Below are positions 14,853 through 23,200 of a stretch of 38,791 nt of DNA, in pieces. The notes beneath the pieces are model-generated. The model searched no databases. It saw only the letters and a program-made list of their open reading frames with translations, and was not told where the DNA came from. How positions within the stretch are numbered: the stretch's first letter is position 1; every line of letters begins with the position of its first letter. The translations under genes were made by a program, and so were the position numbers. This DNA comes from Nitrospinota bacterium. GTDB taxonomy: Bacteria > Nitrospinota_A > UBA7883 > JACRLM01. Where the stretch lies: contig JACRLM010000031.1 of assembly GCA_016235255.1 (NCBI GenBank), positions 107,763-146,553 on the forward strand. The letters run 5' to 3'.

Positions 14853-17290
14853 CGTTTCGGCAGAATCCATGTGAACTGCGTGTGGCAGCGCTTGCAGTTT
14901 GTGTCGTTCGAGGGATTGTAAATGGTGTGCAGCGCCGTGGCCGTGGCGCTGAACATGTCCTTGGCGTGGCAGGCCACGCAGTCGCTGGGCCGCCCCCTGT
15001 AAACACGACCCTGATGGCACCTGTTGCAGTCAAGATAGCGGTGGGCGCCTTCAAGCCGGAACCCTGTCAGGTTGTGGCGGAACTTGTGCGGCTCCCAGCT
15101 TCTCATGGAGTGGCAATCGTTGCAAAGCCTCCCCATCTGGTTTAGATGCGGGTCCGTGTGGCACTGCTGGCAGTCCGGCCCAAGCCCGGTGAAGTCCCCC
15201 TTCATCTTGGTGTGGCAGTCCTCGCACTGCAGCTGTGCGTGGGTCTCGGTCAGCGGGAAACCCGTCCTTTCGTGGGCCACAACCTTCGGATGCCAGTTGG
15301 CCGTGGTATGGCACTCTTCGCAGGCCGGGCCCAGCTTGCCTTTATGCTTGTCGTCTTTCTTGTGGCAGGCGTTGCAGTCCATCGGGACCGGCTTCCATAC
15401 CTTGTTCTTATGGCAGCTGTCGCACTTGGCCGGCTTGTGCTTGCCTGTGAGCGGATATCGCGTGGATGTGGAATGGTTGAACTTGGCTGTCATGTCCTTC
15501 CAGTCCGCCGTCACGTGGCAGGTCTCGCATTTTCTCGGCTCGAAAAGCTTCTTGTGCGGGTCGGCGTGGCACCCGGAGGCCGAGCATGTGTCATAGGCCA
15601 TCGGCCTGTAATGGACCAGCGGCAGGCTTTTCCCTTCGTATGTTAAAACGCGCGACGCGTCCGTTTTGTGGCACTTGGCGCACTTTACGTCCTTGTGCTT
15701 GCCGTCGAGCCTGTATCCCCTGTATGCCGTGCTGTCGTGGCTGAATGCCGCGGGCTTCCATTCCTTCATCAAATGGCAGTCGCCGCAGTTGGCCGCGTCA
15801 AACTGGCGGCCGTGGATGGCGCCGCGCTTCTCGCTGTCGTGGCAATTGGCGGTGGCGCAACGCTTGGTGTCAATAGGCCTGAACACCTGCATGCCTGCGC
15901 CGTCTTTATAATGGCAATCCTGGCACTTGACCTTGGCGTGCGCCCCTTCGAGCTTATAGCCTTTGTAAGAGGAACTCTCGTGCTTGAACAGGCCTGGCTT
16001 CCAGCCGGATTCATCATGGCACTCGTCGCACCGCCTGTCCTTGAACTGGACGCCGTGGACAGCCCCGCGCTTGGGCGTGTCGTGGCACCACTGGTTGTCG
16101 CACCGCGATGTGTTTATGGGCTTGTACAACACCCGCACATGGCCGGCCTTGTATTTGACGGTCTCCGCCGTCTGCCTGTGGCAGGTTGCGCACTCTGCCT
16201 TGGCGTGTTTTCCCTTCAGCTTAAAGCCCTTATAGGCTGCGCTTTCATGCTTGAACAGCAGGCTCTTCCAGCCGGCCTCCGTGTGGCACTCCTCGCACTT
16301 TCTTCCCTTGAACTGGTCGCCATGCACAAGCCCCCTAGCCGCCACGTCGTGGCATCCTTCCGCCTGGCAACTGTCGAACCTGGCGACCTTATAGCTCCCC
16401 TTGGCGCCCGCCGGATGGCAGACCTCGCACCTTTGCTCAAGGTGCTTCCCGCGCAACGGATAGCGTGTCTTGTCATGGTTGAACCGCACCTTCTTCCAGT
16501 CCGAAGCGCCATGGCAGTTTTCGCACTTGTCTCCAAGGGCGCCCTTGTGCACATCTTCTTTCTTATGGCAGGTTACGCACCTTTCATATCCGGCCGCCCT
16601 GAACACCGCCTCGCCGGGGGTGCGTTTCGGGTGGCACTTCTCGCAGGTGACCCGCGCGTGCTTGCCCTCAAGCGGATACTTCGTCTGCTTGTCGTGGTCG
16701 AGCTTTACGTCCATCCCCTTCCACGAACGGAAGTTGATGTGGCAGTCCGCGCACTTGTCCCCAAGGGTCTTGATGTGGACGTCCTTGTGGCAGGAGACGC
16801 AGTCCCTTCCCGCCCCGAGATATGTGACCGATCCGCGTTCCGTCTTCTTCTTATGGCACTTTTCGCAATCGGTTATCTTGTGTTTTTCGGTGAGCGGATA
16901 CCCGGTCTGATCGTGGTTGAAAAAGTCCCTTTTCCCCTTCTCCCACTGGATCATGTATAGCTGGCGGCCCTTGTGGTCTGGATGGCAGTCCTTGCACTTT
17001 TTCGACCGGACGGTGGAATGGGCGTGATACCCCCCTTCCCTGGGCGGGACGGGCAGCTTTATTTCCTTGTGGCAGTCCAGGCATTTGTCTTCGTTGACGC
17101 CGCCGGTCAGGTCATGGCAATCAATGCACTTTTTGATGCTGTCCAGTTCGGTGTGGGATTTGGCCAGGTCCCCCGGGGAGATCAGCCGCCCCACACCCAG
17201 CGACTGGGCGAACGCAGGCGACGCCATGGCGGCCACGGCCAAAGCCATGAACAACGTCCTTGCGGCGGATTTTATGGATAGACCGGCCAC
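14849..17290 (-). CDS. Giant multihaem c-type cytochrome, about 30 haem motifs
   Basis: 813 residues. The best start is the GTG at 17290 with AGAGGG upstream; a TTG at 17314 is possible. A signal peptide (TLFMALAVAAMASPAFA) sends it to the periplasm, where haem is attached. I count 26 CxxCH motifs plus four CX4CH motifs (CQAEGCH, CDNQWCH, CATANCH, CSASGCH), a form known in cytochrome c3. After four leading haems, 24 are arranged as eight tri-haem modules, then two more. Each module ends with W...F.H....YPL.GKH....C..CH, which also supplies spare histidines as distal ligands. The following porin gene suggests an outer-membrane electron conduit; direction of flow is unknown. Confidence 0.92.
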   Translation of the reverse strand: MAGLSIKSAARTLFMALAVAAMASPAFAQSLGVGRLISPGDLAKSHTELDSIKKCIDCHDLTGGVNEDKCLDCHKEIKLPVPPREGGYHAHSTVRSKKCKDCHPDHKGRQLYMIQWEKGKRDFFNHDQTGYPLTEKHKITDCEKCHKKKTERGSVTYLGAGRDCVSCHKDVHIKTLGDKCADCHINFRSWKGMDVKLDHDKQTKYPLEGKHARVTCEKCHPKRTPGEAVFRAAGYERCVTCHKKEDVHKGALGDKCENCHGASDWKKVRFNHDKTRYPLRGKHLEQRCEVCHPAGAKGSYKVARFDSCQAEGCHDVAARGLVHGDQFKGRKCEECHTEAGWKSLLFKHESAAYKGFKLKGKHAKAECATCHRQTAETVKYKAGHVRVLYKPINTSRCDNQWCHDTPKRGAVHGVQFKDRRCDECHDESGWKPGLFKHESSSYKGYKLEGAHAKVKCQDCHYKDGAGMQVFRPIDTKRCATANCHDSEKRGAIHGRQFDAANCGDCHLMKEWKPAAFSHDSTAYRGYRLDGKHKDVKCAKCHKTDASRVLTYEGKSLPLVHYRPMAYDTCSASGCHADPHKKLFEPRKCETCHVTADWKDMTAKFNHSTSTRYPLTGKHKPAKCDSCHKNKVWKPVPMDCNACHKKDDKHKGKLGPACEECHTTANWHPKVVAHERTGFPLTETHAQLQCEDCHTKMKGDFTGLGPDCQQCHTDPHLNQMGRLCNDCHSMRSWEPHKFRHNLTGFRLEGAHRYLDCNRCHQGRVYRGRPSDCVACHAKDMFSATATALHTIYNPSNDTNCKRCHTQFTWILPKR
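15014..16801 (-). repeat. Eight tandem tri-haem protein modules inside the cytochrome gene
   Basis: Eight repeats of roughly 55-90 residues run from the CVSCH (16787-16801) to the CNRCH (15014-15028). Each has haem A, then HKG/HG..., haem B (CxxCH), a Trp and F.H segment, a GKH-type segment and haem C. In modules 3 to 6, haem A is CX4CH (16349-16369, 16082-16102, 15839-15859, 15566-15586); in the others it is CxxCH. The regularity indicates growth by internal duplication. Confidence 0.85.
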
Positions 17291-17417
17291 TTTAATACAC
17301 CCTCTAGCAAACAACTCAACTTCCGGCGGCCATGCAGGCCAGCCTGCGCCCTATCTCGCATTGCAAGGCCGGGCGCTTTTTATTATCCGTTGATTCCGGC
17401 GCCCCAAACCTTTACCA

Positions 17418-18506
17418 TTGCGGCTGTATTTAAACTTGTTTGACCACTTGAACGCAACAACTTTTTCGCATCAGCAGCAGCCGGGGGACTTCACCTCCGC
17501 CCGGGCCGCGGGCCAGCTTTTGATCTTGGGCTTTGACGGGACGAAATACACCCCCGCCATGGGCTCATGGTTCAAGGAATTCAAGCCGGGCGGGGTGATC
17601 CTTTTCGCAAGGAACATGGAGGAGCCGGGCCAGATCAAGCGGCTTGTTTCCGACATCGTAAAGCTCTCCGAAGACGTCACCGGCATGATTCCGTTCGTGT
17701 GCGTGGACCAGGAGGGGGGGCGGGTTTCGCGCCTGCCGGTAAAGCATTACCCGGAATTCCCCACCGCCCGCGCGCTTGCGATGGACGGAAGCGAAGAGCG
17801 CGTCCGGGAAAATTACAGGGAAATAGGCAATATCCTTCACGGCCTGGGATTCAACGTGGACTTCGCCCCGGTGGCCGACCTGGACACGAATCCGGGCAAT
17901 CCAATCATCGGCGACAGGTCTTTCGGGTCCGACCCGGACAAAGTCTCCCGTTTTGTGGCCGCATCCATACGGGGGCTCAAGGACGCCGGAATCCTCTCCT
18001 GCGCAAAGCATTTCCCCGGCCATGGAGACACAAGCCTGGACAGCCATCTGGACCTGCCGGAGGATCAAAGACCGGCCCAAAGGTTTTACGACGCGGAGCT
18101 TGCCCCCTTTGCCGCCGCGGCGGCGGAAGGTGTGGACTTTTTCATGACCGCCCATGTGGTCTATCCCGCTTTTGATCCCCGCAATCCGGCCACGCTGTCC
18201 GAAATAATAATCCAGGGCATCGCAAGGGACAGGATAGGTTATGATGGCATTATCGCCGGGGACGACATGGACATGAAGGCGATCGCGGGAAGATGGGGAG
18301 ACGGGCAGGCGGCCCGGATGGCGCTGCAGGCGGGCGTGGACATGCTGCTCGTATGCCACGAGACCCCCAGGAGGCGGACCGTCTTTAACGCCGTCCTTGA
18401 AGCGGTGGAGTCCGGACTGGTTGACGGCCCCAAGGTCCATGAGCGGCTGGAACGGATAATCAAGGCAAAGAACAAAATATTGAGTATTGGAGGGAATAAT
18501 GCTTAA
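17418..18506 (+). CDS. nagZ: Beta-N-acetylhexosaminidase (GH3)
   Basis: Up to 362 residues; the start is uncertain because the TTG at 17418 and later TTG codons (17436, 17448) all lack a ribosome binding site, and the conserved domain begins only at AAGQLLILGFDGTKYTP (about residue 30). The NagZ hallmark KHFPGHGDT (197-205) and the nucleophile region GDDMDM (about 281-286) are present. NagZ removes N-acetylglucosamine from anhydro-muropeptides in the cytoplasm during peptidoglycan recycling. No signal peptide is visible, in agreement. It overlaps the next gene's start by eight bases. Confidence 0.92.
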   Translation: MRLYLNLFDHLNATTFSHQQQPGDFTSARAAGQLLILGFDGTKYTPAMGSWFKEFKPGGVILFARNMEEPGQIKRLVSDIVKLSEDVTGMIPFVCVDQEGGRVSRLPVKHYPEFPTARALAMDGSEERVRENYREIGNILHGLGFNVDFAPVADLDTNPGNPIIGDRSFGSDPDKVSRFVAASIRGLKDAGILSCAKHFPGHGDTSLDSHLDLPEDQRPAQRFYDAELAPFAAAAAEGVDFFMTAHVVYPAFDPRNPATLSEIIIQGIARDRIGYDGIIAGDDMDMKAIAGRWGDGQAARMALQAGVDMLLVCHETPRRRTVFNAVLEAVESGLVDGPKVHERLERIIKAKNKILSIGGNNA

Positions 18507-18894
18507 GAGAAGCGCTATTGCGTTCATTACCATGTTGCTGTTGCTCGCCCCCGCCACGTTTGCCCCGGCCCGGGAGGGGAAAGGGAGACCGGAGCGCCTT
18601 ATCGCCGGGGCATGGGTGAAGGTGAACCCGAGAGGTGGAGTGGACACCCTTGACTTCCACCCGGACGGCCGGTTTGAACTGATCCTGGAAAACGGCGCCG
18701 TCAAGGAGGTCTTCGGACATTACACCGCCACCAGGAGAAAGATAGTCATAAACGCCGACGGCGGCAGGAACCATTGCATGAAGACCGGCATATACACTTT
18801 TGATTTTGCCGGCCGGGAACTTCGCATATCCCGCCACGATGATCCTTGCCCGGGACGTGACCGGATATTGATTGGCGTCTGGAAACGGAGATAG
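18499..18894 (+). CDS. Small exported protein, lipocalin-like fold possible
   Basis: 131 residues from the ATG at 18499 (GGAGGG six bases upstream). A signal peptide (RSAIAFITMLLLLAPATF) is followed by short beta-strand-rich sequence: GAWVKVNP, TLDFHPDGRFELIL, FGHYTATRRKIVIN, GIYTFDF, LIGVWKRR, the pattern of small lipocalin-like domains. Two Cys (CMKTG and DPCPG) could form a disulfide. The start overlaps nagZ by eight bases, so the pair is co-transcribed, and a cell-envelope role is possible. No specific function can be assigned. Confidence 0.7.
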   Translation: MLKRSAIAFITMLLLLAPATFAPAREGKGRPERLIAGAWVKVNPRGGVDTLDFHPDGRFELILENGAVKEVFGHYTATRRKIVINADGGRNHCMKTGIYTFDFAGRELRISRHDDPCPGRDRILIGVWKRR

Positions 18895-18897
18895 GCC

Positions 18898-19377
18898 CTA
18901 CGGCCTTTCCGTTCCCCATATGGCCGGCGGCCTGATCCCGTTCATCCGGGCGTAAATCCACGCCTGCCCCCGGTGATGGACGTTTTCTTCGTACATCCAC
19001 CAGAGGAACTCCTCCACGGTGAGCTCCTGCCCGCCCCAGAAAGGGGTGACGCGCGCTTTGGCGAAATCTTCCGGCTTTGATTTGAGAAAGCTCACAAGCT
19101 CCGCCCATACCCTGCGGACCATTGCGGCCCTTTCTTTTGGCGTTTCAGGCTGCAAAGCGGGATCGCGGTACGCTCCGGGAAAATCCACCGGCTCCCCTTT
19201 GACGCACTGCATGAACAATATCCGGTGAATGGCGTTATGGCTGAGCAGATGCATCCAGGGCAGCGCTTTTTCGCAAGGCTTCCAGTGGGCTTTGTCCTCC
19301 GGAACCTGCTCGAGCGCCAACGCCATGTGTTCCACAACTATCCCGGCCCTGTCGTAATAAATATCCAGCGCTCCCAT
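18898..19377 (-). CDS. DinB-fold (DUF664/YfiT-like) putative metal-dependent protein
   Basis: 159 residues from the ATG at 19377, which follows GGAGGGGCC; a longer frame has no ribosome binding site. It shows the helical DinB superfamily features: His in VVEHMALAL, His in LLSHNAIHRI, and the metal motif EENVHHRGQAW near the C-terminus. Such proteins (unrelated to the polymerase named DinB) bind a divalent metal through three His and include thiol S-transferases using bacillithiol or mycothiol. The thiol or substrate here is not known. It is transcribed toward the small exported gene and ends 3 bases after it. Confidence 0.75.
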   Translation of the reverse strand: MGALDIYYDRAGIVVEHMALALEQVPEDKAHWKPCEKALPWMHLLSHNAIHRILFMQCVKGEPVDFPGAYRDPALQPETPKERAAMVRRVWAELVSFLKSKPEDFAKARVTPFWGGQELTVEEFLWWMYEENVHHRGQAWIYARMNGIRPPAIWGTERP

Positions 19378-19491
19378 GGCCCCTCCGCTTAGATCATGTT
19401 TTTTGTGATCGGAAACAGCCGCAAATTGTATGGTATTATAAGCCCAAACTTGGGGAATGGCTGGCATGTTTAAACAGTTGATCCTGAAGAT

Positions 19492-20406
19492 ATGAGACTG
19501 CTCACAAGGTCTGATTTCGACGGCCTGGCCTGCGCTGTGCTGTTAAAAGAGCTCGGCCTTATAGACGATTACAAGTTCGTCCACCCAAAAGACATTCAGG
19601 ACGGCCTGGTGGAAGTCACCGAAAATGACGTCCTGACCAACATCCCATACGTCCCCGGCTGCGGAATGTGGTTTGACCATCACGCAAGCGAGAACGAACG
19701 CCTGCCGGACAAAGGAACCTTCAAGGGGGACTGGCGCGAAACAGACTCCGCGGCACGGGTCATCTTCGACTACTTCGGCGGCAAACAGGCATTCGGAAAA
19801 CTATCCGTGATGATGGACGCGGTGGACAAGGCCGACGCCGGCCGCTTCACCCGGGACGAGATCATGAATCCGTCTGGCTGGGTGCTCCTCTCTTTTATCA
19901 TGGATCCGCGGACGGGCCTTGGGCGTTTCCGGGACTACAAGATCAGCAACTACGACCTGATGATGAAAATGATCGGCCTTTGCCGGTCGAAAACGGCGGA
20001 AGAAATCCTGGACGACTCCGACGTGCAGGAGCGCGTGGTGCGATATTACACTCAGGACAAGCTTTTCCGCGACATGCTAGAAGGCCATACGAAGACCGAC
20101 GGCAACGTGATCATAAGCGACATGCGCGGCGTGGGCGAAATCCAGCCCGGGAACAGGTTCATGATCTATGCGCTGTTTCCCGAGCAGAACATCTCCATAT
20201 GGCTCATAGACGGCAGGCAGAAGCAGAACGCGGTGTTCGCGGTTGGGCATTCCATCGTCAACCGCACCTCCAGGACCAACGTTGGAAGCCTGATGCTAAA
20301 ATACGGCGGCGGCGGCCATCTTCGGGTGGGCACCTGCCAGGTGGCGTATGACACGGCGGACAGAGTGCTTGCCGAGCTTGTGAATCAGATGAAAAAAGAC
20401 GGATGA
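19492..20406 (+). CDS. DHH-family phosphoesterase
   Basis: 304 residues. The N-terminus has the DHH metal motif set: TRSDFDGLACAVL (Asp8, Asp10), later FDHHAS (62-65), and a C-terminal GGGGHLRVGTC that matches the DHHA1 domain's substrate-binding GGGH. The family includes RecJ, exopolyphosphatase-like and oligoribonuclease (NrnA) enzymes acting on phosphodiesters with Mn2+. At 304 residues it is nearest NrnA/pAp-phosphatase size, but the divergent sequence prevents firm naming. It is followed by the HicA gene 26 bases downstream, whose extended -10 box overlaps its stop codon. Confidence 0.8.
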   Translation: MRLLTRSDFDGLACAVLLKELGLIDDYKFVHPKDIQDGLVEVTENDVLTNIPYVPGCGMWFDHHASENERLPDKGTFKGDWRETDSAARVIFDYFGGKQAFGKLSVMMDAVDKADAGRFTRDEIMNPSGWVLLSFIMDPRTGLGRFRDYKISNYDLMMKMIGLCRSKTAEEILDDSDVQERVVRYYTQDKLFRDMLEGHTKTDGNVIISDMRGVGEIQPGNRFMIYALFPEQNISIWLIDGRQKQNAVFAVGHSIVNRTSRTNVGSLMLKYGGGGHLRVGTCQVAYDTADRVLAELVNQMKKDG

Positions 20407-20412
20407 TATAAT
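20404..20412 (+). promoter_or_regulatory. Extended -10 promoter element before hicAB
   Basis: TG-A-TATAAT: an extended -10 (TG at 20404-20405) with a perfect -10 hexamer (20407-20412), overlapping the stop codon of the DHH gene. No good -35 is present at the usual spacing, as expected for extended -10 promoters. It would start a short transcript about 20 bases before hicA. Confidence 0.5.
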
Positions 20413-20432
20413 AACTTTGGAATGACGGCATC

Positions 20433-20690
20433 GTGACCAAGCGCAAATTATTGCTCAAGATATTAAATAATCAGCGCAATGTCAGGTTTAAGGAATTGAG
20501 TCAATTGGCGATGGCATTCGGCTTTATACTCGTCAGGATCAAGGGAAGCCATCACATATTCGCTCATCCGGCGGTAAATGAGTTGGTAAACTTGCAGGAT
20601 GTGGATGGAAGCGCAAAACCATATCAAGTCCGGCAGTTTCTTAAACTGGCCGAAAAATACAATTTAAGGCTGGAGGAGAAGGAAGCGTGA
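20433..20690 (+). CDS. hicA: HicA-type toxin (mRNA interferase)
   Basis: 85 residues from a GTG at 20433. It has the HicA double-stranded RNA-binding-like fold sequence: RNVRFKELSQLAMAFGFILV, then IKGSHHIFAHP with the catalytic His (40/41). HicA toxins cleave mRNA and stop growth when free of antitoxin. The next gene, hicB, overlaps by four bases (GTGA), so translation is linked. The toxin gene comes first, as in most HicAB loci. Whether this locus is active is not testable here. Confidence 0.9.
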   Translation: MTKRKLLLKILNNQRNVRFKELSQLAMAFGFILVRIKGSHHIFAHPAVNELVNLQDVDGSAKPYQVRQFLKLAEKYNLRLEEKEA

Positions 20691-20905
20691 CAGACTATCA
20701 TATAAATATTCTTTACAGCGATGAAGATGGCGGGTATATCGCGGACATTCCTGATCTTCCCCATTGCTCGGCGTTTGGCGCCACCCCCCAGGAAGCCTTG
20801 CGTGAGGTTCAATTGGCCAAAGAAGCGTGGTTGGAAGCGGCAAAGGCCGAGGGGAAACCCATTCCCGCTCCTAAATACCGCCCTCTTATCTATCAAACGG
20901 CATGA
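20687..20905 (+). CDS. hicB: HicB-type antitoxin
   Basis: 72 residues from the GTG at 20687 with a strong GGAGGAGAAGG upstream inside hicA. The HicB N-terminal fold is clear: YHINILYSDEDGGYIADIPDL, PHCSAFGATPQEALREVQLA and AWLEAAKAEGKPIPAP. It is the short form without the C-terminal DNA-binding helix-turn-helix or ribbon-helix-helix, so autoregulation by DNA binding may be weak or absent. It neutralises the HicA toxin by direct binding. Confidence 0.9.
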   Translation: MTDYHINILYSDEDGGYIADIPDLPHCSAFGATPQEALREVQLAKEAWLEAAKAEGKPIPAPKYRPLIYQTA

Positions 20906-20977
20906 TTGGTTTTATGCGCAAAAGAGGACTTTGCCAGCTCTGCAAACTTGACCATCCATTTTTCAGGAATTGACGAT

Positions 20978-21274
20978 ATGAAATTATTTATAACGCTGTT
21001 GGCGGTGTCCGCCATTATCGCAGGCTCGGCCATTTCTTTCGCGGCCGGAACTGCGGACGAAGGGAAAGTCCTTTATTCGGCGCAAAAATATAATTGCGCG
21101 AAATGCCACGGCCCGACCGGCGCGGAAGGTGGCATGGGGCCTTCGTTCAAAGGCGTGGGCAAAAAATACGACAAAACAAAACTCATGGAGCGCGCCGCGC
21201 ACAACTGCCCTCCCACCGGCGTGTGCAGCCCGAAGGACCTTGGCGCCATCGTTGACTACCTGCGGACGCTGTAG
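20978..21274 (+). CDS. Monohaem class I cytochrome c
   Basis: 98 residues from the ATG at 20978 (AGGAA eight bases upstream); the frame upstream is not protein-like. A signal peptide ends at SFA. One haem site CAKCH (NCAKCHGPTGAEGGMGPSF) and a likely axial Met in the GMGPSF region or later follow. The last part (GVCSPKDLGAIVDYLRTL) is a typical class I cytochrome C-terminal helix. It would be a soluble periplasmic electron carrier. No partner gene is next to it. Confidence 0.85.
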   Translation: MKLFITLLAVSAIIAGSAISFAAGTADEGKVLYSAQKYNCAKCHGPTGAEGGMGPSFKGVGKKYDKTKLMERAAHNCPPTGVCSPKDLGAIVDYLRTL

Positions 21275-21310
21275 TCGCCTTATAAGTCCCGCGCAGGCAG
21301 GTTTGGCAAG

Positions 21311-21937
21311 ATGATCGGCAGGTTATATTCCCGGTTCGTGTTCCCGGTGATCGCAGATTACGCCCTTTCGCGCCCGCATATCGCCGAGCGCCGGAAAGCG
21401 GCCCTGGCCCAGGCAGCCGGAAGGATACTTGAAATAGGCTTCGGCAGCGGACTAAACCTTGCCCATTACCCGCCCGGCGTCCGCAAAATCTCCACCGTCG
21501 AACCCAATGCTGGCATGACAAAACTTGCCCGCAAAAGGATCGCCGCATCCGGAATGGAAATAGAAATACATCATTCCACCGGCGCCGCGATCCCCTATGG
21601 GGAAGGGGAGTTTGACAGCGTTGTGTGCACATGGACCCTTTGCAGCGTGGACGATCTGGCGGGGGTGATGGGTGAAGTGGGGAGGGTGCTAAAGCCGGGC
21701 GGCCGGTTCCTTTTTCTGGAGCATGGCGCTTCCGGCAATCCAAAAACAAAGAAGTGGCAAGACAGGCTCACTCCCATAAACCGCATCATCGCCGACGGCT
21801 GCCATTTGAACCGCGACATCCCGGCGATAGTGGAAAGCGGCGGCCTTAAAATCGTGCGGCTGGAAAAATCAACGCTGGAGAACGCGCCGTCGGTGATGGG
21901 GAACATTTACATGGGAGTGGCGGAGAAGGAAAAATAA
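21311..21937 (+). CDS. SAM-dependent class I methyltransferase
   Basis: 208 residues. Motif I, EIGFGSGLNL (41-50), motif II acid in STVEPNAGM, and motif IV-like region DSVVCTWTLCSVDDL show a Rossmann-like AdoMet fold. GRVLKPGGRFLFLEHG (post-I/motif V region) is typical of type 11 methyltransferases and the METTL7-like family. The substrate is unknown; a small molecule or lipid is likely. There is no ribosome binding site beyond weak AGG, and no operon partner. Confidence 0.85.
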   Translation: MIGRLYSRFVFPVIADYALSRPHIAERRKAALAQAAGRILEIGFGSGLNLAHYPPGVRKISTVEPNAGMTKLARKRIAASGMEIEIHHSTGAAIPYGEGEFDSVVCTWTLCSVDDLAGVMGEVGRVLKPGGRFLFLEHGASGNPKTKKWQDRLTPINRIIADGCHLNRDIPAIVESGGLKIVRLEKSTLENAPSVMGNIYMGVAEKEK

Positions 21938-21954
21938 TCGCCTGGATTAAATTT

Positions 21955-23121
21955 TCATGGCGGAGAAGTCTTTCCTGAATGTTGCCCTGCCCTTATGGTG
22001 AACGTCGTCCCTTTCCCCTCTTGCGATTCCACGCTAATTTGCCAGCCGTGATCTTCGATTATCGTTTTCACTATGGCCATGCCTAGCCCGGTCCCGTTGG
22101 CCTTGCCGTGGGTGAAAAGGGGCTCCCATATCTTTCGCAGGTTGTCTTTTGATATGCCCACGCCCGTGTCGTCCACGGTTATCACCGCCCCTTCCCCTTC
22201 GCGCACGGCCTTGATGGTGAGCGTCCCCCCCGCCGGCATCGCTTCCACGCCGTTGCGCACAAGGTTCACCAGGGCGCGGCGCACCTTACGCACGTCCATC
22301 GAAAGCTCGATGGCGCGGTCCGCCTCCAATTGAATGTCCACCCCGGAATGCTCCGTCCCCTTTAGCTGCTCCACCACCGATTCGAGCGCCGGGAAAAGCA
22401 GGTGCGGCTTTTTCAAAAGGTGGGAATGGCCCGTGCGCACGAAATCGAAGATATCCTCGATCAGGCCGTATATGTTATCGCTGGACTTTCTTACCATATC
22501 CCCCATCCGCGACACGGTCTCCTGCTGCATGCCGCCCCGCCGCAGAAGGTCGGCGCTTATGTTGAGCTGGTGGATGTCGTTCCGGATGTCGTGAAGGATG
22601 GACGAGGCCATCTTCCCCACCACCGAAAGTTTCTCCGCCCTCGAAAGCTCATCGCGCAGCCGGGCCGTCTCCAGCGCCGCGGCGATCTGGGAGGCGAGGG
22701 TCTCCAGCAGCTGCACGTCCCGCTGGGAGAAAAAGGCCGGCTGGTCGCTCTCCACGTTGAACACGCCTATGGTCCTGTCGTTATATTTCAATGGGACGCA
22801 CAGCTCCGACCGGCAGTTTTCAACACCCTTTATGAAACGTGGATCGTTTAGCGTGTCGTCCACCAGGATTGTTTCGCCGGTTTTGGCCACCGCGCCGCTG
22901 ATCCCTTCGCCCACATGGATCACGATGTCCGCCGCCTCTCTTGGAAAGCCGATCCCCTGCCGGGAAACAAGCTCTCCGTCGTTTAAAAGGCGGATAAGCG
23001 CATGGTCATACCCCAGCACGTCATGGGATATAAGCATCGCCATTTCAAGAATCTGCGTTTCGGAGCGGGAGGTGGTCAGGTATTGACCAAGGAAATTTAC
23101 TTTCTGCAGTTTGTCGTCCAT
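21955..23121 (-). CDS. Soluble GAF-domain sensor histidine kinase
   Basis: 388 residues without transmembrane segments. The GAF domain spans about residues 15-155, and the dimerisation/phosphoacceptor region follows with His177 in SSILHDIRND. The catalytic domain shows the N box NLVRNGVEAM (Asn290), G1 DDTGVG (317-322) and G2 GTGLGM (343-348), so it should be an active kinase. The GAF would sense a small ligand or redox signal in the cytoplasm. There is no response regulator in the window, so its partner is elsewhere. The start has no ribosome binding site, but a TATAAT lies seven bases upstream, so it may be leaderless. Confidence 0.92.
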   Translation of the reverse strand: MDDKLQKVNFLGQYLTTSRSETQILEMAMLISHDVLGYDHALIRLLNDGELVSRQGIGFPREAADIVIHVGEGISGAVAKTGETILVDDTLNDPRFIKGVENCRSELCVPLKYNDRTIGVFNVESDQPAFFSQRDVQLLETLASQIAAALETARLRDELSRAEKLSVVGKMASSILHDIRNDIHQLNISADLLRRGGMQQETVSRMGDMVRKSSDNIYGLIEDIFDFVRTGHSHLLKKPHLLFPALESVVEQLKGTEHSGVDIQLEADRAIELSMDVRKVRRALVNLVRNGVEAMPAGGTLTIKAVREGEGAVITVDDTGVGISKDNLRKIWEPLFTHGKANGTGLGMAIVKTIIEDHGWQISVESQEGKGTTFTIRAGQHSGKTSPP

Positions 23122-23128
23122 TTGTATT

Positions 23129-23134
23129 ATTATA
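23129..23134 (-). promoter_or_regulatory. -10 element directly upstream of the histidine kinase
   Basis: A perfect TATAAT on the minus strand, seven bases before the ATG (23121). This spacing suggests a leaderless transcript. No good -35 is apparent 17 bases upstream. Confidence 0.4.
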
Positions 23135-23200
23135 AATTAAAATCCTGAAAATTAGCTTACAATGACCGCTTTTTAACGTGATTATCCGGATTTTCTGACT

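Noticed and set aside
15668..16960. A 430-codon open frame on the plus strand opposite the multihaem cytochrome gene
   Set aside because: Its residues mirror the repetitive Cys/His codons of the cytochrome on the other strand; it has no family resemblance or ribosome binding site and is a shadow.
17565..18704. A 379-codon minus-strand frame opposite nagZ
   Set aside because: NagZ has clear catalytic motifs on the plus strand; the opposite frame lacks any motif.
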